DNA of 52,809 nt from a virus. Made by a program: the position numbers and the translations under genes. Positions 1-8,051 of this stretch are shown piece after piece. How positions within the stretch are numbered: position 1 is the first letter of the stretch; each line of letters starts with the position of its first letter. The notes under the pieces were generated by a model, which was given only the letters and a program-made list of their open reading frames with translations, was not told where the DNA came from and searched no databases. Location: positions 1 to 52,809 of the IMG/VR virus record IMGVR_UViG_3300030430_003806, one strand, 5' to 3'.

Positions 1-67
1 AAAAAAAAGGGCAGTAATAACAGCTACGTTTAGTTATCATTCCATGGCCACACGCTCCTGCCCTTTT
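1..67 (-). terminator. Possible leftward terminator with a large structured loop
   Basis: A perfect 10-bp inverted repeat (arms 5-14 and 58-67) is followed, in leftward reading, by a run of eight T. The 43-nt loop contains a CCATGG palindrome and a second 5-bp stem, so the transcript end may be a branched structure rather than a simple hairpin. It lies downstream of the leftward gene ending at 108. A second 10-bp inverted repeat, arms 69-78 and 100-109, sits between them and touches the stop codon. The large loop is atypical for an intrinsic terminator. Confidence 0.4.
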
Positions 68-107
68 AAATACTAAAGCTCCACTAAAACGCTACATGAC
101 TTTAGTA

Positions 108-446
108 TTATATAGACACAATAGAACCTATTGTATTCTTTTTGTGTCTTTTGTTAAACTTATTTACGACTGCAAAATATCTTTTGATATAAGCTTTTTT
201 GAAAACTTTGTAAGAAAAGTTTAGATTTGATATATACTTTTGAAATAGTTTATATTTACTTTTCTTAAATTTTTCTGTTGTGCCATCCAAAAATGTAATA
301 ACTAGATTTTTATAGTCTACACTTTTGATAATACAATCAGCATTATTTTTTCTGAATGAAGCATGAGCCATGTCATATGGTGTTGCTTGTCTTTGTTTCA
401 TTTGCTTATGTAATTGTTTGAGGTATTGAGAAGATATTTCTTGCAT
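108..446 (-). CDS. Hypothetical basic protein, 112 aa
   Basis: I do not recognise this protein. It is Lys/Tyr-rich, with a predicted compact beta core (residues about 35-60, including a DGTTEKFKKSKY stretch) and a strongly basic C-terminal half. It is the last of five leftward genes and has its own upstream copy of the leftward motif 13 nt before the ATG, just after a terminator. This suggests a short monocistronic transcript. Small basic leftward proteins at the edge of a late region are often early host-takeover factors, but nothing in the sequence shows that here. Confidence 0.6.
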   Translation of the reverse strand: MQEISSQYLKQLHKQMKQRQATPYDMAHASFRKNNADCIIKSVDYKNLVITFLDGTTEKFKKSKYKLFQKYISNLNFSYKVFKKAYIKRYFAVVNKFNKRHKKNTIGSIVSI

Positions 447-458
447 AGTAATAGTTTT

Positions 459-480
459 TATTTATTGTTAGTGGTAAAAA
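459..480 (-). promoter_or_regulatory. Leftward motif copy A, upstream of the 108-446 gene
   Basis: In leftward reading this is TTTTTACCACTAACAATAAA plus two bases. It matches copy B (1018-1039) at 21 of 22 positions and aligns with the looser copies C and D. It lies between a hairpin terminator and an ATG 13 nt away, the position of a promoter. Confidence 0.5.
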
Positions 481-498
481 GGGGGAATTGCACCCCCA
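476..498 (-). terminator. Intrinsic terminator, leftward
   Basis: A five-bp G/C stem (481-485 with 493-497) and a 7-nt loop are followed by T5 in leftward reading. It sits four bases past the stop codon of the 502-723 gene. The T tract overlaps the start of motif copy A. Confidence 0.6.
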
Positions 499-501
499 TA
501 T

Positions 502-723
502 TTATTTCTTAGGTGTAAAATATGTGAATATTGAGAATAGCACACCTGCCATAACAGCGGTGGCAACACCACTAAATGTGCCAATGAAGATAATCGGCAA
601 AAGCAGAGTGAACAATATGTCCCAGAACACCTGTGTCTTAACCATCCTGCGTCTGCCGAGAGCTTTATATACAATGATATAATAGCCCACAGCAGCGAAG
701 ATAGCAATGAAAAACAAGCTCAT
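502..723 (-). CDS. Small two-TM membrane protein, 73 aa
   Basis: There are two clear hydrophobic segments: residues about 2-20, and about 33-68, long enough for one or two further passes. They are separated by a basic loop with GRRRM, which suggests an inner-membrane location. The C-terminus ends in TPKK. The ATG overlaps the stop of the upstream leftward gene by one base (TAATG), so the two are translationally coupled. No family is recognised. Holin-like or superinfection-related roles are possible, but the position among leftward genes argues against a lysis holin, since the lysis candidates are far to the right. Confidence 0.6.
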   Translation of the reverse strand: MSLFFIAIFAAVGYYIIVYKALGRRRMVKTQVFWDILFTLLLPIIFIGTFSGVATAVMAGVLFSIFTYFTPKK

Positions 724-998
724 TAGAACGGCAAGTTAGTAGATTCTAACGCTTCTTTAGCAGCTTGTTTAGGACTGAATGTATTTAGTTTCATATACAT
801 AGGTCTTGCAGCATCAGCTTTTTGAGACTTTTGTATAGTTGTTGTAACAAAGCCTTTATCGTTGACATGTTCCTTCATAAAGTTACAGAAGTCTTTTGCG
901 TTAAAGTCAATGTTTATAACACTTGATCCATTGTCAAATGTTTTTTCTCTAATGTATACACCTTCAGCGAAAGTGATAGGGTTTTTAGTTTTAGACAT
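723..998 (-). CDS. Hypothetical protein, 91 aa
   Basis: This is a soluble, mixed alpha/beta protein. Residues about 10-35 look like paired strands (EGVYIREKTF, SSVINIDFN), followed by a helix around DFCNFMKEHV and a basic C-terminal half. I do not recognise the family. It heads a two-gene leftward operon with the membrane protein at 502-723, and copy B of the leftward motif lies 20 nt upstream. Confidence 0.6.
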   Translation of the reverse strand: MSKTKNPITFAEGVYIREKTFDNGSSVINIDFNAKDFCNFMKEHVNDKGFVTTTIQKSQKADAARPMYMKLNTFSPKQAAKEALESTNLPF

Positions 999-1017
999 AA
1001 TTAAATTTTTAAATTAA

Positions 1018-1039
1018 TATTTATTGTTAGTAGTAAAAA
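1018..1039 (-). promoter_or_regulatory. Leftward motif copy B, upstream of the 723-998 gene
   Basis: In leftward reading this is TTTTTACTACTAACAATAAA plus two bases, nearly identical to copy A. It follows directly on the T tract of the terminator at 1035-1064 and precedes the ATG at 998 by about 20 nt. Confidence 0.5.
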
Positions 1040-1064
1040 AAAGAGTGACTATGTAGCCACTCTT
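1035..1064 (-). terminator. Intrinsic terminator, leftward
   Basis: A nine-bp stem (1041-1049 with 1056-1064, one G-U type pair) has a 6-nt loop and is followed in leftward reading by a T8 tract. It lies about 30 nt past the stop of the zinc-ribbon gene. Confidence 0.7.
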
Positions 1065-1095
1065 ATATATAGTTGTTTTTCAGGTGTGTTAACCA

Positions 1096-1356
1096 TCAAC
1101 ACCATAGGTTGGTTATATTATCGTATTCAAACACTTCAGCCCAGTCAATAAGGTCTGACTGACACATATCTATTAGAGCTTGCTCTTTGGCAATCTCGTC
1201 AAGAGATTTGATAGGATAGTTGCCTTGAATATTGTACTCTTCAATAGCGTCAATATTGTTAGGCGCAGAACATTCGTAGCAGTTAGCTACATTGTATGAT
1301 ACTGGACGCAGTTTAGTGCTTGAGCACGAATCGCATTGCTGAGAAATTATTTCCAT
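1096..1356 (-). CDS. Small zinc-ribbon protein, 86 aa
   Basis: Two CxxC knuckles are spaced as a zinc ribbon: C8/C11 and C26/C29. The remaining acidic part (residues 35-86) is helical and has Trp near the end. Such minimal zinc ribbons in phages often bind nucleic acid or a transcription protein, but no partner is visible here. It is monocistronic: motif copy C lies 23 nt upstream and a terminator lies downstream. Confidence 0.65.
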   Translation of the reverse strand: MEIISQQCDSCSSTKLRPVSYNVANCYECSAPNNIDAIEEYNIQGNYPIKSLDEIAKEQALIDMCQSDLIDWAEVFEYDNITNLWC

Positions 1357-1705
1357 GATAAATTATTTTTGATTAAACTTATGTATAGTTGTAAAACTGT
1401 GAACACATAAATAATAGAAGTCAAAGATCGTTTGCATAAATCTGATAGCTGGTACTTGACTTTATCAAAAAAAAACACTAACTTCGCAAAGCAGTTGCGT
1501 AAGCATTACAATCAGTTAAATACAATAAGTATATATTATATTTACAATGTAAAGTAAAAAAAGTAGATAACTGTTTGATTATCAATACTTTATATTATTT
1601 GCAATAGTATTTGTATAAAAAAAAGGGTATAAACTAAGGGATTAGATTATATAACACAATCAGGGATAGTTATATTTTTTTCACAATACTAAAAAAAAAG
1701 AGAGA
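1357..1705. other. Noncoding gap of about 350 nt
   Basis: There is no credible gene in this gap. It is very AT-rich. It contains motif copy C at its left end, a degenerate motif-like sequence at 1544-1563 in leftward reading, a 5-bp GC hairpin (CGCAA/TTGCG at about 1484-1500), and the terminator of the next leftward gene at its right end. It could hold a small leftward RNA or simply be a control region. Confidence 0.4.
1379..1397 (-). promoter_or_regulatory. Leftward motif copy C, upstream of the zinc-ribbon gene
   Basis: Leftward reading GTTTTACAACTATACATAA. It shares TTTTAC, then ACTA, then AyATAA-like ends with copies A and B, and is closest to copy D. The ATG at 1356 is 23 nt downstream. 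Confidence 0.45.
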
Positions 1706-1723
1706 CTAGTTTGCCTCTCTCTT
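1690..1723 (-). terminator. Intrinsic terminator, leftward
   Basis: A perfect 8-bp stem (AAGAGAGA at 1698-1705 with TCTCTCTT at 1716-1723) is followed by a leftward T9 tract. The hairpin overlaps the stop codon of the 1706-1870 gene. Confidence 0.65.
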
Positions 1724-1870
1724 TGATTTTTCATATTCTTTATTAACTTTCTTCCAAGACATTATATCAGCTTGAGTAATATTTGTCATGTCTTCTTTCA
1801 TTTGTTTAGTGTTAAAGTAACCATACTTAGTAAGTAGGATAGTAACTATAATAATAATAAGTGTATTCAT
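1706..1870 (-). CDS. Small membrane-anchored peptide, 54 aa
   Basis: An N-terminal hydrophobic segment (residues 2-15, Ile/Leu/Val-rich) is followed by a charged helical tail, giving a single-pass membrane protein with a soluble tail. An open frame continues upstream to 1990, but that extension is a second hydrophobic stretch of improbable composition. Motif copy D lies inside the extension, so the start at 1870 is preferred. Function unknown. Confidence 0.5.
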   Translation of the reverse strand: MNTLIIIIVTILLTKYGYFNTKQMKEDMTNITQADIMSWKKVNKEYEKSKREAN

Positions 1871-1904
1871 AATGATAATAAGTTTAGATTGAACATATAT
1901 ATAA

Positions 1905-1925
1905 CAATGTATAGTCTGTAAAAAA
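1905..1925 (-). promoter_or_regulatory. Leftward motif copy D, upstream of the 1706-1870 gene
   Basis: In leftward reading, a T-rich tract ending in TTTTTACA is followed by GACTATACATTG. It has one extra base compared with copy C but keeps the ACTATACAT core. The ATG at 1870 is 35 nt downstream, the widest spacing of the four copies. Confidence 0.4.
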
Positions 1926-2025
1926 AACAACAGACAAAACAAAGGGTGGGTGTCAAAAAAAAGTAGAAGGGTAGGGGCGTAAAGAGACAAAGCATCCTTC
2001 TCTCACAAATACAAATAATTTTTTT

Positions 2026-2033
2026 TACTTTTG
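2026..2033 (+). promoter_or_regulatory. Bacteroidota-type -7 box (TACTTTTG)
   Basis: It matches TAnnTTTG, 16 nt before the first rightward ATG (2049), at the point where the genome switches strand. No convincing upstream TTTG element is seen at the usual spacing. Confidence 0.45.
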
Positions 2034-2048
2034 TATTAAAATCTTACA

Positions 2049-2978
2049 ATGATTGAAAACCCATACAATACACTAACAGAAAATCCAACAGGTGAAAGAC
2101 CAATTAGAATTTTTGATGATCCAGATCTACCAGGGGGGCTTAATCCAGGATCTACAGGCGGAGGGGGTATTAACCCTTATGGTGGTAGTAATCCTACAGC
2201 CGCTAGTCAGCTTAATAGAATGGTAAGACCTAGTGCTAATGTGATGATGGCCGATAGATCTACGTCTAGTAGAATGGGTGGAGGCTTTTTACCTAGTGAA
2301 AAATTTGATCCAGAACTATATTTGAATCAAGGAATGCTTGGAGATAATGTTATGCAATACGATGATGGTGGATTCTTTGGTGCTTTAGGTAGAGGTATTG
2401 TACAACTTGGTGAAGGTCTTGGTAATCTTTTTGACGATATTTATTCTGGTATTACAGGTTATGATGATCAGTATTATCAAGACAGAGGTGTTGTAGATGA
2501 AGACGGTAATAAAGTATATTCAATCAATCCAGACGGTTCCCTAAATCTTGAAACAGGTCAAGAGGGCACAGTAGATCTTTTAGGTAGAAAATTGTCTGAT
2601 GAAGGAAGTGGTCTTCAGTTACTAAAACCTGGAACTCTTCGTAAAGATCCAAGTCCACCAATTGAAAGAAGTATAGACATGAGGCAACAACAAGACATGA
2701 TGCCTACAGGACAAAGAAGAGTAGTCAATCCTTTTGGTTTCAATGCTTTTACTGGTTCAGGAGATGCAACAGCAACAGAGTCTAATCCATATGGTAAGCA
2801 AGATCTTGACAATCCATACATAAGAGAAAATGTAAATGTATTTAACAAAGGGGGTATGGTAGATAAAGAAATGACATATGAAGGTAGCGGTAGCTTTAAT
2901 GAGCTTGCTAACAGAGTCATTGCTAAAAACCAAATAAAAAAGATAAGACAAAGATTTACTAACGGAGGTATATTCTAA
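2049..2978 (+). CDS. Gly-rich hypothetical virion-region protein, 309 aa
   Basis: I do not recognise the family. The N-terminal 60 residues are Gly/Pro/Asn-rich and low in complexity. A small amphipathic, Gly-rich middle (FFGALGRGIVQLGEGLGN, about 110-130) could be membrane-active, and the C-terminal tail is basic. It carries three copies of an aromatic-x-x-Gly-Gly motif (YDDGG, FNKGG, FTNGG). The same motif recurs in the transglycosylase protein (21961) and in the Met/Lys-rich protein (45535). It is the first gene of the rightward block and couples by one base to the next gene. A minor structural or ejection component is possible. Confidence 0.6.
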   Translation: MIENPYNTLTENPTGERPIRIFDDPDLPGGLNPGSTGGGGINPYGGSNPTAASQLNRMVRPSANVMMADRSTSSRMGGGFLPSEKFDPELYLNQGMLGDNVMQYDDGGFFGALGRGIVQLGEGLGNLFDDIYSGITGYDDQYYQDRGVVDEDGNKVYSINPDGSLNLETGQEGTVDLLGRKLSDEGSGLQLLKPGTLRKDPSPPIERSIDMRQQQDMMPTGQRRVVNPFGFNAFTGSGDATATESNPYGKQDLDNPYIRENVNVFNKGGMVDKEMTYEGSGSFNELANRVIAKNQIKKIRQRFTNGGIF

Positions 2979-3208
2979 TGAGAGAAATAGAAACAGTATT
3001 CACAACAGTCAATGCAACTGAAAGTATTTATCAAATAGAAAGAACATATGTTGATATGTACGATCTAATAATGGATGAAGATAAAATCATAGCAAATATG
3101 ATTAAATCAGGTTTTGATGTAACTGAAACTGCCTGGAGTATTCAAACCCATGACTTAGACGACAATTGTTTATACAAACTATCTTTGACTGTAGAATACA
3201 ATGGCTGA
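2978..3208 (+). CDS. Hypothetical protein, 76 aa
   Basis: A small acidic protein, likely alpha/beta: a DLIMDEDKIIANMIKSG helix in the middle, then an alternating strand pattern at the C-terminus. Its ATG overlaps the previous stop (TAATG) and its own TGA overlaps the next ATG, so it sits in the packaging operon. No family is recognised. Confidence 0.55.
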   Translation: MREIETVFTTVNATESIYQIERTYVDMYDLIMDEDKIIANMIKSGFDVTETAWSIQTHDLDDNCLYKLSLTVEYNG

Positions 3209-3738
3209 TGTATTTATTAAAATTAAATCGTAAAGGTGATATATTCAAGGACGATGATGGGGTAACGGGGGTGCCTGAGTTCTTGGGTATTATCAAAAAA
3301 GAAAAATTCGGGCCTACGGCCCTCAAGTGGATTGCATTAGTCTACGACTATGAAAGTCCATACAGACATTACTCAGAACAAGAACGCAAGAAAGCAGTCA
3401 GTAAAGATCTGTACGATACATACAATTGGAAAGGACAGAATGATCCCACCTTACTTGCAGCTTGTGATAAGTATGTGAAGCTACAGTTTGATCCGCTAGA
3501 CGAGCAACTTATAGCTTTCAACAAAAAAATTAATCAGTTTACTGAGCTCATTGACGTAATGCAACTTAATGAGGAGAATGCAGAGCTGTTACAAAAACTT
3601 ATGATTGGTGTAGAAAAAATATTGAAAACCAGACAGACACTACTTGACGCTATAGAAAGAAGGGGAGAGCGACAAAAGATAGCTGGCAACAAGGGGCTTA
3701 GTTTCTTAGAAAGAAGAAAAGAGATGCAAAGTGGCTAA
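3208..3738 (+). CDS. Hypothetical packaging-region protein, 176 aa; possible small terminase
   Basis: The ATG at 3208 overlaps the previous stop (TGATG), which I prefer over an upstream in-frame ATG at 3166 buried in the preceding gene. Residues 1-75 contain a conserved-looking segment with KWIALVYDYESPYRHYSE. Residues about 95-160 form long charged helices, probably a coiled coil, and the C-terminus is basic. Two genes before TerL, this size and helical build would suit a small terminase subunit or a packaging cofactor. No DNA-binding helix-turn-helix is obvious, so the role is inferred from position only. Confidence 0.55.
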   Translation: MYLLKLNRKGDIFKDDDGVTGVPEFLGIIKKEKFGPTALKWIALVYDYESPYRHYSEQERKKAVSKDLYDTYNWKGQNDPTLLAACDKYVKLQFDPLDEQLIAFNKKINQFTELIDVMQLNEENAELLQKLMIGVEKILKTRQTLLDAIERRGERQKIAGNKGLSFLERRKEMQSG

Positions 3739-3949
3739 TGGTCCTGTATACAAATTAGATTATGTATACAAAAGATACATTAAACACTATAAGCAAGGAG
3801 ACTTGAAACGTGCACAAGAATATAATAAGATAGCACAAAAGTTTCACGGTGTAGACTTAGATATAAGATATCACAATAAGTTGGCCAACCAAGAACAAAC
3901 TAAAGGCTTGTATGGTATTGGTAAAGTGAAAAGAATAAAGTATGGGTAA
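3731..3949 (+). CDS. Small basic protein before TerL, 72 aa
   Basis: It starts at GTG (3731), overlapping the end of the preceding gene by 8 nt, and its stop overlaps the TerL ATG. It is Lys/Tyr-rich and mostly helical (KRYIKHYKQGDLKRAQEYNK), with a net charge of roughly +10. A DNA-binding role next to the terminase, for example as an alternative small-terminase candidate, is plausible but not shown by any motif. Confidence 0.5.
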   Translation: MANGPVYKLDYVYKRYIKHYKQGDLKRAQEYNKIAQKFHGVDLDIRYHNKLANQEQTKGLYGIGKVKRIKYG

Positions 3950-5762
3950 GATAAAAAAAGATCCACAAAGATATAGACCTATTGCTAATAATGGGCATCC
4001 AGATCTAAATCCAGACTCTGTACAATATCAAGAGTATTGGGCACAAGAAATGGATAGGTGCGTCAATGGTTTTAAACCAAAGGGCATGAAGAAAATATCA
4101 GGTAAATACTATTTCTACCTTAACTATTATATGATTCTAGGTAATGACGGTACAAGTGGTAATCGTAAAACTTTAATTAATCCGTGGTATAGAGCTATGG
4201 ATCACGAATACTTTGATACTATTGAAACCTGTAAAGAAGAAGGTAAGGGTATGATTGTAATCAAAGCCAGAGATAAAGGTTTTTCTTATATGAACTCTGG
4301 TGCAGTAGCACACGAGTATACATTCTTTCCATTCAATGATGTAGGAGTTGCAGCAGGATTACAAGCTACGGCAGATGCATTCTTTGATAAAGTAAAAAAA
4401 GGATTAAATGGTATACATCCTAACTTTAAACACTCAGTTCTTAAAGACACAACAGACATTATGCGTAGTGGATACAAGCAAAAGAACAAAGACGGCAAGT
4501 GGGAGATAGGTGGCTATCAATCTACTATTATCTGTCGTACTATGGACAACCCAGAAGTATTCAAAGGAGAACGTGTGAGTCTTATGGTGTTTGAAGAAGC
4601 GGGTGAATTTAAAAAACTTAAGAACGCATACATGTCATCCAAAGCATGTTTTATGGATGGGGACATACAATTTGGTGTACCCATAGTTGGAGGAACTGGT
4701 GGTGATATAACCAAAGCATCAAAAGACTTTATGGATATGTATTATAGTTATGACGCTTATAATCTCATACCTATGTTTATTCCAGCATCCAGGGCGTACT
4801 ATGGATTCTTTGATATCAATACTGGTGTAGAAAATGAGAAGGCAGCAATAGAAAAACTTACAGAAGAGCGTGACAATATACAAAAGTCTGGCGATAATGA
4901 CGCTTACAATTTACATGTACAAAACTATCCGCTTACTGTTGAAGAAGCATTTTTAAATACTAAATCATCACGATTTGATATATCATTACTTAATGCTCAA
5001 AGGTCTAGAATATTGTCTAGTATTGATTTTAGATCACAAATACAAAGAGGATATTTAGATTGGGAGTTGGGCAACGAAGAGTTTGCCGTAAAGTGGAGAC
5101 CACACCCAGATGGGCCATACAGAATACTAGCACACCCTATGACAGAGTTTCGTTTTTTAGATATAGGTGGGGTAGACTCTTATGATCAAGACACTGCTGG
5201 TGCATCAGATTCTTTGGGTAGTGCGATAATTTATCGTAGATTTGCAAATACAGATGTACCAAGCGATTATGTAATCGCAGAGTATACTGATAGACCACCT
5301 AAAAAAGAAGATTTTTGGGATGGTGTGTTGAAGCTAGCAGTTTACTATAATGCAAAAATGCTAGTTGAATACACAAAGATAGGTATATTAGATTATTTCA
5401 AACGTATGAATGCATTGAAATATTTAAAAGAAAAGCCAGAGTCTGCACACAACCCTGGCACAAAAACTAGAAACAGATATGGTGTGCATATGAATAAGCA
5501 AGTCAAGTCTTTACTTGAAGATTTGATTGATGATTATATAAGAGAAAATGTTGAAGACATATGGTTTATGGATTTGATAGATGAGTTAGCAGTTTATGGT
5601 AGACAGAATACTGACCGTGCCATGGCTTTTGGATTATGTTTGATACACAACATAGATAATTACAGATTACAAGTAAGTGATCAGCAAGAAGAAAAGGATT
5701 TAGGTTTTAGGTATTACAAAATGGGTTGGAATGGTATACCCACACAAATGAATAAAATATGA
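3942..5762 (+). CDS. terL: Terminase large subunit (TerL), 606 aa
   Basis: This is the packaging ATPase and headful/cohesive-end nuclease that pumps DNA through the portal. The Walker A position is a deviant P-loop, KARDKGFS (108-115). Walker B with catalytic Glu is MVFEEAGEF (215-223). The coupling segment GGTGGDITK lies at 250-258. A C-terminal RNase H-like nuclease begins at FRFLDIGG (403-410), with candidate metal Asp residues D407 and D412, and includes an MLVEYTKIG strand near 473-481. The length is normal for TerL. Its stop overlaps the portal ATG (ATGA), and the two genes are a standard pair. Confidence 0.9.
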   Translation: MGKIKKDPQRYRPIANNGHPDLNPDSVQYQEYWAQEMDRCVNGFKPKGMKKISGKYYFYLNYYMILGNDGTSGNRKTLINPWYRAMDHEYFDTIETCKEEGKGMIVIKARDKGFSYMNSGAVAHEYTFFPFNDVGVAAGLQATADAFFDKVKKGLNGIHPNFKHSVLKDTTDIMRSGYKQKNKDGKWEIGGYQSTIICRTMDNPEVFKGERVSLMVFEEAGEFKKLKNAYMSSKACFMDGDIQFGVPIVGGTGGDITKASKDFMDMYYSYDAYNLIPMFIPASRAYYGFFDINTGVENEKAAIEKLTEERDNIQKSGDNDAYNLHVQNYPLTVEEAFLNTKSSRFDISLLNAQRSRILSSIDFRSQIQRGYLDWELGNEEFAVKWRPHPDGPYRILAHPMTEFRFLDIGGVDSYDQDTAGASDSLGSAIIYRRFANTDVPSDYVIAEYTDRPPKKEDFWDGVLKLAVYYNAKMLVEYTKIGILDYFKRMNALKYLKEKPESAHNPGTKTRNRYGVHMNKQVKSLLEDLIDDYIRENVEDIWFMDLIDELAVYGRQNTDRAMAFGLCLIHNIDNYRLQVSDQQEEKDLGFRYYKMGWNGIPTQMNKI

Positions 5763-8017
5763 AAAAAGATTACTCTCCAATGCCACCACTGGTATTGTCT
5801 GAAGCAGAAAAGACTCCAGAGTGGTGCGAACAAGTTTTAGATTCTATTATAAGTTATATGTCATATGATGATGGATTTTATCTGTCAGGCAGAACAAAAG
5901 ATATTAGAAACTATTTGATATATAACGGACAAGTTAATCAACAAGATTACAGCTATATCACAGAACAGTATGGATTGACATATCCTGCAAGACTTGTAAA
6001 CTATCCAATCATCACACCTAAAATTGATTTATTAGTTGGAGAAGAGATCAGGAGACCACTTGATATGAAAGTTACTACGATCAACAAAGACGCTATCATA
6101 AGAAAGCTGGATCATAAAGTAGCTATTACAATGAGAGCTTTGTTGCAAGACATACACGATGAGTTTGAACAACAACAAGGTGTAAGCATTATAGAGCAAG
6201 GAACAGGTATGCCTGTGCCAGAGGATATTGAAACATATATGAAATACAACTATCGTGAAATGGTAGAGGAAACTGCACAAGATGGTTTGGAGTATGTAAT
6301 AAATAGATACAATGTAAAAGATATATTCAAAGAAGGATTTAGAGATTTACTTGTTACAGGTAAAGAGTTTTACAAAGTTGAAATAAAAAATGGTGATCCA
6401 TTTGTTAGGCGTGTAGATCCAAGACAAATTGTATTTGATGCTTCTGCACACTCAGACTACATAGATGAAGCAAACTGGGTTGGTGAGGAAAGATATATGT
6501 CAGTTAATGAAATTAATGATGAATACAAAGACGAGCTTACAGAAGAAGATCTTTTGGAATTAGAAAACATGCGTAATGCGTATTACAATTCTGATCAGTA
6601 TAGTGAGTATAATGCGAGCTTTGATTGGATTGACGCAGGTTATGGTAAAGAAACCAGAATACGTGTGATACAGTGTGAGTGGAAATCACTAAGAGCTATC
6701 AAGTACAAAGTATCTGAAAATAAATATGATCCTAATAGACCATTTAGAAAAATAGTAAAAGATACATACAAAGCAAGAAAAGGTGAAGTAGTTGAGGTAA
6801 AATATGTAGATGATATATGGGAAGCAACTAAGATCGGAGGCAAAATTTTAATTAGAGCTAGACGTAGAAGTAATCAAGTGCGTAGCGTAGACGATCCAGG
6901 AACAACACCTTTATCATATGTGGGATGTATATATAACAATACTACAGGTAAAAGTGTATCTATGGTAGACTTACTAGACAATATACAAATGCTTTACAAC
7001 ATTGTTATCTATCAGATTGAATTAGCAATGGCCAGATCAGGTGGTAAAGCTGTAGTATATGATGTATCTCAATTACCAACTAATGCTGGTATGGATATAC
7101 AAACCGTACTATATCATCTAAAAACTGATGGTATTATACCAATCAACTCAAAAGATGAAGGTAATCAAGTTAGCTCATTTAATCAATTTCAGCAAATAGA
7201 CTTTACACTATCTCAATCTGTACAGCAGTTGATCAATCTTAAAATGATGCTGGAAGAAATGGCTGGTCAAATATCTGGAGTATCTAGACAAAGAGAGGGA
7301 GCGGTAGGTCAGTATGAGTATGTTGGTAATGTACAGAGAAGTGTAGTTCAGTCAGCAACAATTACAGAGAGCTGGTTTAAATCACACGCAGAAGTAAAAC
7401 AAAGAGTATTAGAAAGACTTTGTAATCTAATGAAAGTGTGTTGGGCTGGTGGTAAAAAAGCTGCAATGATATTAGGTGATGGAGCTTACAAGTTTTTGAA
7501 TGTAATGCCAGATATAGCTTTACAAGACTTTGGATTATATGTAGGAGACAGCGGTAAAGATGATGCAATGAAACAAGTAGTTCAGCAATTATCACAAGCA
7601 GCCTTACAATCAGGCAACATTGATTTACTTAATGTTATCAAAGTATTAAAAGCTGATACACTTACTGAAGCTGAAAAAGTTTTAGAAAAAGGTATGGATG
7701 TAATGAAGCAACAGCAAATGCAACAACAGCAAATGGCTATGCAGCAACAACAAGTCCTGCAACAAGCTCAGCAATCTGATCTGCAGAAACAAGCGCAGCT
7801 TAAAGAAATTGATAATCAAGCAAAAAGAGATGTGGCTCAGATTAGTGCACAATCAAGAGTTGATGTAGCTAAGTTACAAACAGATGCACAGCGTGATATT
7901 AATGATGCAAAAGAATCATCAGACAGAACTAAAAAAGCTCTTGATGTTTCATTAAGTCAAGAAACACCACGTACATCAACAGTAAGGCAAGTAGAAGAGG
8001 CAAAAGAAAGAATATAA
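5759..8017 (+). CDS. Portal protein, 752 aa
   Basis: The portal is the dodecameric ring at the capsid vertex through which DNA is packaged and released. The assignment rests on position (coupled to TerL by ATGA overlap, followed by a scaffold-like gene and the capsid gene), size, and a portal-like pattern. That pattern is an N-terminal alpha/beta stem region, a conserved FYKVEIKNGDPFVRRVDPRQ-type strand near 207-226, and a long helical region around 480-560. Residues about 648-690 are extremely Gln-rich, followed by a charged coiled coil to the C-terminus. This is the barrel or tail often seen in large portals. Confidence 0.85.
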   Translation: MKKDYSPMPPLVLSEAEKTPEWCEQVLDSIISYMSYDDGFYLSGRTKDIRNYLIYNGQVNQQDYSYITEQYGLTYPARLVNYPIITPKIDLLVGEEIRRPLDMKVTTINKDAIIRKLDHKVAITMRALLQDIHDEFEQQQGVSIIEQGTGMPVPEDIETYMKYNYREMVEETAQDGLEYVINRYNVKDIFKEGFRDLLVTGKEFYKVEIKNGDPFVRRVDPRQIVFDASAHSDYIDEANWVGEERYMSVNEINDEYKDELTEEDLLELENMRNAYYNSDQYSEYNASFDWIDAGYGKETRIRVIQCEWKSLRAIKYKVSENKYDPNRPFRKIVKDTYKARKGEVVEVKYVDDIWEATKIGGKILIRARRRSNQVRSVDDPGTTPLSYVGCIYNNTTGKSVSMVDLLDNIQMLYNIVIYQIELAMARSGGKAVVYDVSQLPTNAGMDIQTVLYHLKTDGIIPINSKDEGNQVSSFNQFQQIDFTLSQSVQQLINLKMMLEEMAGQISGVSRQREGAVGQYEYVGNVQRSVVQSATITESWFKSHAEVKQRVLERLCNLMKVCWAGGKKAAMILGDGAYKFLNVMPDIALQDFGLYVGDSGKDDAMKQVVQQLSQAALQSGNIDLLNVIKVLKADTLTEAEKVLEKGMDVMKQQQMQQQQMAMQQQQVLQQAQQSDLQKQAQLKEIDNQAKRDVAQISAQSRVDVAKLQTDAQRDINDAKESSDRTKKALDVSLSQETPRTSTVRQVEEAKERI

Positions 8018-8024
8018 AATTTAT

Positions 8025-8032
8025 TATATTTG
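8025..8032 (+). promoter_or_regulatory. Bacteroidota-type -7 box (TATATTTG)
   Basis: It matches TAnnTTTG, 20 nt before the ATG of the scaffold-like gene and just after the portal stop. It suggests that the capsid genes have their own promoter. Confidence 0.45.
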
Positions 8033-8051
8033 CAAATAAAAATAAAACAAA

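Noticed and set aside
1-67. tRNA-like element from the GGGCAG ... CTGCCC pairing
   Set aside because: The arms could suggest an acceptor stem, but no T-loop, D-loop or anticodon arm pattern fits on either strand; a leftward terminator with a large loop explains it better.
1871-1990. Longer start for the leftward peptide (94 aa)
   Set aside because: The extra N-terminal 40 residues are an odd hydrophobic, Phe/Leu-rich stretch and contain motif copy D, which would then lie inside the gene.
3166-3207. Upstream ATG for the 3208 gene
   Set aside because: It lies within the preceding gene; the ATG at 3208 gives the usual stop-start overlap seen throughout this operon.
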